From assembly GCA_014898425.1 (NCBI GenBank), contig RCSZ01000006.1, positions 1,984,001-2,048,000 of the forward strand: a stretch of DNA of 64,000 bases. Direction: 5' to 3'. Made by a program: the position numbers and the translations under genes. The notes beneath the pieces were generated by a model. The model saw nothing but the letters and a program-made list of their open reading frames with translations, did not search any database and had not been told where the DNA came from. The stretch comes from Botryotinia globosa. Taxonomy: Eukaryota; Ascomycota; Leotiomycetes; Helotiales; Sclerotiniaceae. Shown one piece after another: positions 46,599-56,294 of the stretch (position 1 is its first letter; each line of letters opens with the position of its first letter).

Positions 46599-47561
46599 TC
46601 ATAATTCTTGATACTTTAAAACACTTCTATCTCGATCTAACACAAGACGTAACTGTGTACTTGAGGCGAGTTCACTGCCTCGTGGAACGAATGACTTTCT
46701 TTGCAACTCCTCCAAATATAGTTCATAAGCAGGCATATAACCTTGAACGAACTGGATGACACTTGCATCTGTCATGCCAGTGCCTTTTACTTTCCGCATA
46801 TTGTGCTCTTGCTCTATTCTCCACCTGTAAACGTTGACGAGCTCTTCTGTATCGAGATGGATCAAAGCGTCGAAGTTTGCTGGGTTCATGAACGTTGTGT
46901 TATACCGACGAAGATTTTCATTGATCATTTCGAGATGACAAAGGGGGTGACTTCGAAGTGTGTTTGTTGGGAATGTCGGATCTTCACCTAACCTCGTCGT
47001 CTGAGGCTCTCTTTGCGCTCTCTCCCATTTTCGCTCGAGCTCATTTCTTTCTAATGACTTGAATCCTACACACCACCCTTCAAAGATAACAATATCCAAT
47101 ATGTTTTCTTTACTTGGAATAAAAACCTTCCAGTCTTCCTCGGGAACTCGATCTCCTTCACCCTGGAATCTACTTTTATCAAATGCCGGAATCTTGACGA
47201 TACCAGTAGTAAGTGACTCAAAAAACTGGCTCACAAGTGCTTCATCGTGTGTTCCTGGTTGTCCTCGTACTTGGAGTAGTCCGTTATCCTGATTCTGATT
47301 TCTGATCTTAACCAGAGTCTCGTGATCATGATAAAAGTCGTCGAGAGAACAAACAATGACCCTAAACTGGTGTTCGTGTTCCAAGGCTAATGCAAGCTGG
47401 CTGGCATAAGTTGATTTGCCACTACCTTGCAAGCCAGATAATGCAAGGAGAAATGGCTTGTTGAATTCTGTTTTCTGATGCTGCCACTTCTCATGATGAG
47501 CTTGAACTCGAGGCACAACAAATCTCAAGATTTCCTGAATGACATTGTTTGGAATTGTCAT
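46599..47561 (-). CDS. D-glycerate 3-kinase-like P-loop kinase (Tda10/GLYK type)
   Basis: A single-exon frame of 320 residues starts at ATG 47561; an in-frame extension to 47582 lacks an ATG. The P-loop is GLQGSGKST (residues 43-51), followed by the kinase-typical VCSLDDFYHDHETL and a QPGTHDEAL block, then KIPAFDKSRFQGEGDR and IVIFEGWCVGF. This set is typical of the plant/fungal glycerate kinase family related to yeast Tda10 and to phosphoribulokinase/uridine kinase folds. The enzyme phosphorylates D-glycerate to 3-phosphoglycerate in the cytosol (photorespiration in plants); function of fungal members is less studied. It is divergent from the tartrate/malate dehydrogenase-like gene 423 bp away, whose reaction can supply glycerate. 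Intact. Confidence 0.85.
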   Translation of the reverse strand: MTIPNNVIQEILRFVVPRVQAHHEKWQHQKTEFNKPFLLALSGLQGSGKSTYASQLALALEHEHQFRVIVCSLDDFYHDHETLVKIRNQNQDNGLLQVRGQPGTHDEALVSQFFESLTTGIVKIPAFDKSRFQGEGDRVPEEDWKVFIPSKENILDIVIFEGWCVGFKSLERNELERKWERAQREPQTTRLGEDPTFPTNTLRSHPLCHLEMINENLRRYNTTFMNPANFDALIHLDTEELVNVYRWRIEQEHNMRKVKGTGMTDASVIQFVQGYMPAYELYLEELQRKSFVPRGSELASSTQLRLVLDRDRSVLKYQEL

Positions 47562-47984
47562 AGTACCGGCAAGGGCAATCAAAAGCGGCCCTTTGACGAA
47601 TTTTGGTCTATTAGACGACTTTTACTCACTTGACTTGAGGACAAATACTTGTTGAACCAATTCGGCAGCAGTTTATGTCAAAAAGCCATATCTTTCATGA
47701 GTATGTACGTTAAGAGTGCAACGGAGTTTCCTTTCCCCGTATGGCATACCCCGGTGACTAAGCGCACGGGACATCTGCAATTAGCATGGGTTTCGGAATT
47801 GTCTTTCGCCGGTATCCTTGCAAGCGACTGGGATCGGCTGTTGATATTATCCCTACAATCTTCTTCCTTACTGTCGGGTCATCTCTACGTCAAGACACAG
47901 TATAATTCAAACCGGAACAATTTTATCTTTCAATGCAATACATCTTAATGTCTGGTTACTGCTTGTTCTTACAGTACAACTAAA
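47562..47984. promoter_or_regulatory. Shared divergent promoter region
   Basis: The 423 bp between the starts of the glycerate kinase (minus) and dehydrogenase (plus) genes must contain both promoters. CCGGTACT and CGGTATCC motifs are present, but no clear CGG-N-CCG operator pair is visible. Confidence 0.6.
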
Positions 47985-49255
47985 ATGTCTTCATCTACTA
48001 TCAATTCGACAAAGGAATATAGCATCGCGTCCATTCCGGCTGATGGGATCGGACCTGAAGTCATCGATGCAGGTATTCAAGCCCTCCATACTCTGGCGAC
48101 AACAATGGGAACATTCAAGCTTAACTTCACACACTTCGATTGGAGCTCGGAAACCTATAAGAAGACTGGAAAATACATTCCTGAAGGTGGCCTTGAAGAG
48201 TTAAGGAAGCATGATGCCATTCTCTTCGGCGCAGTTGGTGCTCCAGGTAAAAGAGAAGAATACTACGATTTCAAGGTGCTAGTACTAATCACTATCAGAC
48301 GTTCCCGATCATATCTCTCTTTGGGGTCTTAGATTAGCCATCTGTCAACCATTTCAGCAATATGCCAATGTTAGGCCAACTAAAGTTTTCCGTGGAACCA
48401 AATCTCCACTTCGGGACTGCAAGCTCCTAGATTGGGTTATTGTTCGTGAAAACAGTGAAGGTGAATACGCTGGACAAGGCGGTCGTTCGCATCGGGGTGA
48501 AGCATGGGAGACTGCGACTGAAGTGGCCATCTTCACTAGACACGCTGTTGATAGAATTCTTCGTTTTGCGTATGAAACTGCGCAAAAACGACCACGAAAG
48601 ATGCTGACGGTGGTAACCAAGAGCAATGCACAACGTAATGGCATGGTTCTTTGGGATGAGGTGGCAAAAGAAGTTGCAAAAGACTTCCCAGATGTAAAGA
48701 TGGACTTCATGCTTGTGGACGCAATGACCTGCAGGATGGTATTAAAACCAGAGTCTTTGGATACTATTGTCGCAACAAACTTGGTGAGCACCATCATAAC
48801 GAAGAGAGCCTGAAACTGTTGAGATCATTGAACTGATAGTCTGTAGCACGCTGATATTCTTTCCGATCTTGCCGCTGCTCTCGCAGGCTCTATCGGTATT
48901 GCCCCAACATCGAATCTAGATCCTACTAGGAAGAATCCTAGTATGTTTGAGCCGATTCATGGCTCTGCATTTGACATTACTGGCATGGGCATTTCAAATC
49001 CTGTCGCAACTTTCTGGACTGCCGCGGAGATGCTGGAATGGCTCGGGGAGGAGGAAGCAAGTCAAGTTCTCCTAGAGTGTGTTGAAAAGGTGTGCGAACA
49101 GGTACGTTCTATGTCATCTAAATAGTTTGTAAAGATATTGACAGCTTTAGGGTATCGTGACTAAGGATCTTGGAGGGAATGCAAAGACGGCAGAGGTGAC
49201 CGATGCGGTTTGTGCCGAGATACAGAAATTTTTCAAGGGAAAAAATTCTGTTTAA
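47985..49255 (+). CDS. Tartrate / D-malate dehydrogenase-like (isopropylmalate dehydrogenase family)
   Basis: Four exons (47985-48246, 48299-48783, 48847-49101, 49151-49255) encode 368 residues. Each splice restores family sequence: GAVGAPD|VPDHISLWGL, TIVATNL|HADILSDL and CEQ|GIVTKDLGG. Features are IPADGIGPEV at the N-terminus, VRENSEGEYAGQGG (the NAD and substrate loop), TKSNAQRNG, the metal-binding DILSDLAAAL region and FEPIHGSAFDITG. The presence of DHISLWGLRL and ENSEGEYAG without the RYSLDE/PxR features of leucine biosynthesis enzymes is typical of the tartrate/D-malate dehydrogenase branch (TtuC/DmlA), which carries out NAD-dependent oxidative decarboxylation of D-malate and, in bacteria, converts meso-tartrate to D-glycerate. 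No targeting signal is evident. The substrate is an inference from family and neighbour. Confidence 0.9.
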
Positions 49256-49353
49256 ATATTGTGCCACTTTATGATTTTGTATCGACTTTCGTTTCAGTTG
49301 TAAGAATGGTTTTTGTACTCTAGGATGCTTCAATAGACTATCTGGATTATTAG

Positions 49354-51637
49354 TCAACGCATTCCAAAAGACGTAGTCGGATCTGTTGTTCCCGTAGCAA
49401 AATTTGAAAAGTCCATCGCAATGAGTGGATCGAACAAACCTCCTTGATAGAGCTCCAGCTGATCCCTTTCGTTTTCCGGATTTCTTTCCGAAGTGGCTGC
49501 TTGTGAGAAAATTGAGGCTTGCTGCACGCTGAATGGCCGTGAAAATGACAGTGGAGTTTGCGGTGTGCGCCTTTGGGACTCACTACTACTATTATGAGGT
49601 CTACCAAAATCTGTACGGATCGAATGACTATTATAATAACCTTCATCAAGGGTGAAAGTGCGATTAGTAGATTGAGTTGATGCTTCGCTCATGTGTTGCC
49701 CCCCAATTGTGTCTTGTGAATTCGATGTGAAGATTGCTTGGTTCAGTCGATTGGATCCGACAGTTACTGTTGAAGCTTGATGGCTCCTATCAAGCGCGTG
49801 AATTAGTTGCTTAACGGCATCGGCACATGATTCTGGCCATACCGTTTGGCGTAATGAGAGGAGTTCTAGGATGGCCAATGTTTTTTTTAGCAAATCTGAT
49901 ATTGTTAGTGTGATGTTTGGCCTTGAAGGAGAAGGTTGGTAACAAACTTTTGTGCCGGTCCAAGTTTGCAATGTCCTTAAGCGGCATAGGCAAGCACAAA
50001 ACAGCTCATCCATGCAGACCACGTAAAAAGTGGCCAGACCATTGGGGCTTTCAGAGCCAGTGATCCATCAGGCGATGCATTATTGCGTTGAAATTCCCTC
50101 AGGAGAGAAATGATTGCTCTTGATGCGCTGATGCAGTTTTGAAGTGCAGACTGAGAATAAGTGTTGATCGAATTGGAAGTGATTAGCGGCCGATTTAAAG
50201 CAATGGTTGACTCATGCTGCAGCATTTGAATAATTAATTTGTGGGCTGGTGACAGCGACGGGCTGTTCTCTGCTTCTGAAGAATCTTCATCTACTTCGCT
50301 AACTTCATTCACCCGTTTCACTAGCTCGGCTTGCATCCCATAGCACGCTCAAAGGTTTCCTCACGGCCGGACAAAGATTTGTTACGAAGCTCCAAGACAC
50401 GGCCGCGGATTCGAGCATGTTTAGAAAGGTCTGTTAAAAGACGCAATTGATGCACTATTACTTTGGTCAGTCACTAGATCAATCCAATAGTTCATAGGGC
50501 AAACGGACCATTAGACTCTTCAAAATTCGGGTTTTTGCTCCCATTTCGCATGTGTTTCTCTTCGCCTGGATAGCAGACGTCTATATCATCATCTCGAAGA
50601 TCTAACGGAAGGCCAAGTGATTGCGCAACGATCCGCTCCATACATTAGAGCGACCAAAACACTCGTCGTCTCAATTGAGATTCTGCAGGAGTAAATCCGT
50701 CAAACCGAGCAGGACATCGATGGCAACTAAGAGCATAGGCCATACTTCTCTCCTATTAATGTTGGTGTATTGGACAAAGAGCGAGATACTTACTAAACAG
50801 CTAGTCTACCTAGTCGACTGGCATAGTTAAATTTCATCATAGAAATCAAAAAGAGCTCAAGAGAAATTGTAGCTTGGAGATTCTCAAAAGTTGCTGGAAG
50901 AGCCATAGTAAGCTGAAACGTAGAGCCCAGTTCTGCGTTGTTATAAAAAATGAGATGACGAGGAACTGGGGAAGACGCTTAGTAGACTGGCGACTGTCGG
51001 CAAGTGACTGAATCAAGAATTAGAATCATCTCATGTAGAACTGCAGAGTATGAGAATATTCGACTTGCTTACGATTGATATAATCGATCGCACAATCAAG
51101 GCGTGGAAAGGTGCAACTGCTTGAATTCCATGTCGACCTATTGCCTCAAAGATCCCTAGCACTGCTGGAGCGTGTAAGAATGGGAAGAGAGGGTGCCAAT
51201 TGGTAAAATAGCTTTCCGAAAATTCTACGAGCTGATGGAAGGAGATGGGATCAGAACTTAATTGGGAAGTATCACCAACTTCATTTTCCCGGCAAAATGG
51301 AGGGCAAGAGGTGAGGAGATGGGAGTTACTGGTAGATTCTGACAGTTGGTCATCCTCGCCCGGCACAATGTTTTCCGAGGCAGGAGTAGATGGATGTATT
51401 CGGGTTGGTGTGTGTCGAGTTTGATTTCCCTGCAAGAAAATGTTTCAAGTGGAGATAGGAAAATGTCTTGGTATTTGGGGTATGCATACTCACGTGATGA
51501 TCTACAGAAGTACCTGCGCTAAGATATCTCACCGCCCTTGTTTTAGGTAAAAACAAAAACCTCGTCGTGCAATGGTCCGGACAGAAGTACTTCGCTGTTG
51601 CAGATTCCTTGACATTAAACTCGATGGGACCCCCCAC
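49354..51637 (-). pseudogene. Fungal-specific transcription factor (middle homology domain), disrupted
   Basis: Minus-strand segments follow the order of a fungal transcription-factor domain: FSESYFTNWHPLFPFLHAP (about 51215), ELGSTFQLTMALPATFENLQ and MKFNYASRLGRLAV (50940-50815), then after an intron MAYALSCHRCPARFDGF, LRRRVFWSL, an in-frame TAA at 50645-50647 (WSL-stop-CMERIVAQ, where Tyr is usual), SLGLPLDLRDDDIDVCYPGE, a helical segment to CFVLAYAA with another stop near 49985, and a final piece in a shifted frame (LRTLQTWTGTK to the stop at 49354). At least one nonsense codon and one frameshift interrupt it. No intact Zn2Cys6 cluster is found upstream on this strand. It lies convergent to the dehydrogenase gene (98 bp between stops) and could have been its regulator. 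Confidence 0.72.
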
Positions 51638-51677
51638 TCGACTTCATTTCCCGCAAACTGTTAATATTTCATCCAGA

Positions 51678-52526
51678 ATGTCACAGCCCGTAGCTAGGTC
51701 AGCATGTGAGCCCTGACGCCAGAGAAAATGTAAGGCAAGTGTATTCCTAATTCAAGCCTGGAACACTGTATGTCATGTTCATCTATGATAACCCTGAGAA
51801 CCCGCTGACGAATCACAGCCCGTCATGCTCCAAATGCCATGGAGCCCCACAGCAATGCTAATACTCCGAGGCGAACAGAAGGTACCCAGTGCATATTCTG
51901 TACATATCAAGTTATGGCTTACCAAGTTACTGTTAAGAGGTTTACCCCCCGGCTACCTTGCGGGAATTGAACAACGCCTATTTGAGACTGAGATCGCTCT
52001 ACACAGAGCACTATCGAGACTGTACAACCATTCTGATGCCAAATTCCAAGAAAGTAGAGAATTTCCGTAAGTCTCCAAGGGTGAATTGATGGAACAGTGG
52101 CAAGAATTACCTCTAGGGTCAGAAATTGATCTGGAAACATGGTGGTCTCGAAAAACGAAATATGTCGAGCCACTCGATAGGGAGTGGGGTTCACCGGAAA
52201 AGACTTCAACTCCCGAAACACATGTTGCTCATGGAATCGATGACATCCCATCTGTTGACTGGGAGCCGACAAATGAAAGACATAGAGATGTTCCAGATAG
52301 TTCAGATTCACTCACTCGGGAGAGTATGGCTAGTACAATATCTAGTCTACCAAGGCCCCCGAACTCAGTCGAAGTGCAAAGGAGCCCTGTGGACCCTCAG
52401 CTCCAGTTTGAGAGCGACATCCCCGATTCTTCAAGCTGGCAAAGAAATTCACAAATAAAAAATCTTGGTGGGACCATAACTGTTGCAGAACCATTTGCAA
52501 GAGCGCATCATAAAACATATTTCTAG
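51678..52526 (+). pseudogene. Zn2Cys6 zinc-cluster transcription factor relic
   Basis: ATG 51678 opens MSQPVARSACEP, then TGA (51714-51716) stands where the second zinc-binding Cys belongs, followed by RQRKCK. After a probable intron, CSKCHGAPQQC (about 51820-51855) gives the second half of a zinc cluster with correct C-x2-C-x6-C spacing, then, in another frame, the usual linker/coiled-coil LPPGYLAGIEQRLFETEIAL. A last segment (52086-52526) is a polar, Ser/Pro-rich tail with a stop at 52526. Loss of a zinc ligand to a stop codon and the frame changes mean no DNA-binding protein can be made. It is divergent from the other broken factor gene. Confidence 0.7.
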
Positions 52527-52972
52527 CTCCAAGTTAGAAGACTGATAAGCAATACAAAAAGATCACAAACAATGCTTCATAGTTGTATTCCTATTTCGGA
52601 TGAAGCCGTTTATTCCCGTTATATGAATTGTTGTATGTACTGCTACTCAACATGAAAACAATAGAAATATTTTATTGTGCTTTGTAGAATTCACAACGGA
52701 CAAATGCAATCCGTGGTAGAAGTCTGCGCACTTTTCTTTCCCCGGTGGCTTGAGAAGCGCACCACAGAATCCGAGATCTCATCCGGGGTCTCATCCGGGC
52801 GGACAATTAAGGCTCCAGCTGATCAATGAGTCGCCTGAAGCTTAAGGGGATCAATTTCACTTTGAATTTGCAGCTATGAAAGATATATACAGTCATTACT
52901 AATACATGAAGCTGTTCAGTCTCGTTCAAACATTGAGTTTATAAACATCCCAAAATTCACGTGTATTTGTCT
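52527..52972. other. Promoter region of the GAPDH paralog
   Basis: Non-coding. Contains GATCTCATCCGGGGTCTCATCCGG, a short direct repeat near 52775-52798, and CT-rich sequence before the start. Confidence 0.5.
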
Positions 52973-54215
52973 ATGTCTACACATATGCCTCCCTTCACTT
53001 CAGTGTTCGGAGCGCAAAACATTGCCCAAGAGAATATTTTGCAGTCAGCAGATCATGCTCGCATAGGTATAAATGGTTTTGGGCGAATGGGTGAGTCAAT
53101 AATCCTTGAATCAATACAATAATAGACCGTCAGTACTAATATATAGAGCTTCAAGGTCGGAACTTGTTGCGAGCATCATTGCTTAGAGACGATGTTTCCG
53201 TCGTAGCTATCAACCACACTTGCTCTTTGGTTGAAGGTGTTATTCGTTTACTCATGCACGACTCGACACATGGCGCTCTTGACAAGTTGATGGGTCACAA
53301 AACGCAAATCTGTATCTTGCCTAATGGAAGCATTGCTATTGATGGCCAGCATATTGCACTCATGTCTGAGCGCAACTTGGAGAAATTAGACTGGGCGAAA
53401 TATGAAGTAGACTACGTTGCCGAATGCACTGGCAAGTTTCGGTCAGCTGCTCTCGCGAGCAAACATGTCACCATAGGTGGTGCCAAAAAGGTTTTGATAT
53501 CGGCACCAAGCCCGGATGCACCAAATATAGTCTATAAAGTCAACTCGGATAACTACTTGCGACTCTGCAAGGAAACCATAGTCTATTCTTGCGCCAGTTG
53601 TACTACCAATTGCTTGGCTCCCATCGCCAAAGTCCTTCAGCATTCCTTTGGGATTCAACACGCTTTCATGACCACCGTACATGCCTCGACGCAATCTCAA
53701 CATGTTCTGGAAGGATATAGCACCAAGAATAGGCGTCCAGGGCGCTCGATAATGGGAAATGTCATTCCAACCACTACTGGTGTAGCGAAAGCTATAAAAA
53801 CTGTGTTGCCCGAGCTGGCCGGTAAGGTTTCCGGTATCTCAGTTCGGGTGCCAACAGCAAATGTGTCTATGGTGGACTTGACTGTCGAAACCATACAGTC
53901 AACATCTCTCGAGGAAATAATGACCAAGTTTCGTGCTTCGGCTCCACAGGAGCTTTCTGGTGTCCTTCAGATTGAAGATAAGGAATTAGTGAGCTCAGAC
54001 TTCCTCGGCAACTCTTGTAGTGCGATCATTGATTCAAAGGCTTCAGTTGAGCTTAGACCCAACGTAAGTATCTTGCACACTCCCAATAAGAACTTCTCGC
54101 TGACTTCTTCAAGTTTTTCAAGATTATTGCATGGTACGACAATGAATGGGCTTACTGCTGTAGGCTTCTAGACATGCTAGTTTTTATGAAGAGTCAAGAT
54201 CTTGTAAGCGGATAG
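52973..54215 (+). CDS. Divergent glyceraldehyde-3-phosphate dehydrogenase paralog
   Basis: Three exons (52973-53090, 53156-54063, 54114-54215) encode 375 residues; the last exon is needed to give FFKIIAWYDNEW, the invariant GAPDH C-terminal helix region. The NAD-binding motif is INGFGRMG (residues 33-40), the catalytic Cys is in SCTTNC (about Cys188) and the partner His in TTVHAST (about His215). Compared with common fungal GAPDHs (about 338 residues) it has about 30 extra N-terminal residues, PTTTG instead of the eukaryotic PSSTG, and IMGNVIP in the phosphate loop. It oxidises glyceraldehyde-3-phosphate with NAD and phosphate, or the reverse. ATG 52985 is an alternative start. Divergence suggests a specialised, not housekeeping, copy: organic-acid catabolism with its neighbours, or an inhibitor-resistant isoform. 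Catalytic residues are intact. Confidence 0.9.
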
Positions 54216-56294
54216 AGATTCGAGAATAATGTATTTTAAAGTGGGAATTGAAACCAAGTTAGTCTATAGATTACATTGGCTCTCGTAATTCGATTTGAGT
54301 GACAATGGTTCTACTCATGCAGCCAGAAAGTATGCAACTCCGATGCTAGATGTATATACTACAAGATGATAAACTACAAGAGGACTAATCTGGTTTTCAT
54401 AGCGCAAGAGTTGCATACTTTCTGGCCGCACGAGTACAGCGAGAAAAAACCGCTAGTGAGAAGAGCGGTTTCAAGTAGAATACAAGAGGTTGGGCTACAT
54501 TTTGAAGTGATTGTACTCCGTATGTTTCCAGACCCACTGGATAAACTGTGGAGGGGGCCAGTACCCCACCATTAGTAATAACAATAGTCATATGCCACCC
54601 CAGAAGAAGCTGTGATAAGATATGGAAATATCCACTCTTCTTCTTGGCAGAGAATTATTGAGATTTCCTCCTGACTCTCTTTAAATGGCCACTGGGAATG
54701 TATATGGGTAAACATAATTTTCAAATCGAATGACAATGACAGAGCTAAGACTTCGAGAGGGAAACACCTCAATATAGAGAAAATCATTTGTCGGGAGTCG
54801 GCTGCTATTCGGCTAGTCGTTGGGATAGCTGTTAGCCAGTTAGGATAAGGATCCATTTGTTCAACCATTCAACGTCACCCACCAGCAATCACCAACAGTG
54901 ACAAACAGTGACCAACGGGTACAGAACGACAATCCCTGTTGGACTCTCACCAACCTCCAGAATCCAGATGATCACTACAAGTCTACAACATCAGTTTTCG
55001 TAGTAATCCTAGTTAATTCGACAGTTGCCCCATATCGAGAATACGTGGTTAAATTTGCATAAATCAAATGCAAGAGTAAACCAGAAGGCCGCATTGAATA
55101 GTGGGTAATGATGAACTGTTGGGTAAGTAGCATATACGGAGTAAAGGTTCGGCTCTGATCGATGTACTGTATCCCGCGGCAGCTTCGCTTGCATCACGAG
55201 CCATGCAGTCAATGGAGAGATCTTGGGGTTTGAGAAATGCGTGCTTGGAGCTCGTCATTGATACAAGCTTCAATAAGTGCACCGACCTTTGATTCACGCA
55301 TTTTTCTGAGTGCAACGCAATATCAGACAAGATTATAGGTACGAATAGAAAGTCCGCACTATATCTGGATTACCCTATCTTGGAATAATTTGCAACGTAA
55401 AGTGGTTTACGCGAGTAGCGCGATCAAGTGAGGCGTGAAGGCGGTGAGGCCAACATCTATGATCTATTTCTCTTTGCCGATTTTCAACAAGGAGAAACTC
55501 ATATGCAAGTTTGCAACTGTTTCCAAAGCATTGGGAATTGTAGTTTGGTTCTTCCAGATTGAGACGAACAGTTCACTTGGGGTGGGGGCGTCCGCAACTC
55601 AATTGGTGCGATGGTCAGAGCAGTGGAGTTGTAAATCTCCGCCTTTTCCGCAATAATGACGCAAACCCGATTTTGGAATGAGAGGTGAGAAAATTGGGTC
55701 AACAACAAGCAATTTGCGCATGACAAAGGTTCTGGTTTACGAGGAAATTTCCTTGTTCGTTATTACTGGGACCATTGTTATGCGGCTAGAAAAATAAGAT
55801 TTTTTTTGGCAGGTCTAGCGACCGTCGCTTGTGGAGCAAATCACTTCGACTTTGCTTGTACCATCGAGTCTTCTGGAGATGATGTTCTCAACTTAGTTGG
55901 CTAGAGCCTCAGACCTTAGCATTCGTCATTACTCATCGCTTTTGGCATCTAATGTTCTATAGCTGTGATACCGAAAATTGCCCCCTTGGTTGCTGGCTGA
56001 TTTTATGATTAGCCGAAACAGGAGTTTATTTCTCAAGGGTCGAACATGTAACTGTGGAGAAAGTCACTTCCCAAACACGAGACCCCATGGAATCCACATT
56101 ACCCTGTCTAATAAATCTGGAGATGGCTATGGAGACCCCACGAGATAATGTGCTCCCCGGATTTGTTGTTCGGAGAATCGTTGCTTCCCAGGAATAAAAG
56201 GATCTTGTCTTGGCCTTCTTGTTTCGTTTGAACTCTTAAGCTTCTCTCTCATTCAGATCTTACTACTTGTCTTGGCCATCTCGTTTTACCCGTC
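54216..56294. other. Intergenic region with a MITE
   Basis: Apart from the element at 54314-54434 nothing is recognised in 2 kb; short frames here lack family features. The last 150 bases are CT-rich and lead into the transporter start. Confidence 0.5.
54314..54434. mobile_element. MITE, copy 2 of the family at 20425
   Basis: A 121-bp element with ends CTCATGCAGCCAGAAAGTAT and the inverse of CTCGTGCGGCCAGAAAGTAT, matching at all but two positions over about 27 bp, flanked by TA (54312-54313 and 54435-54436). Terminal sequences match the element at 20425-20551. Non-coding. Confidence 0.85.

Noticed and set aside
55009..55726. Several short frames between the MITE and the transporter
   Set aside because: No start context, family features or consistent strand; treated as non-coding.
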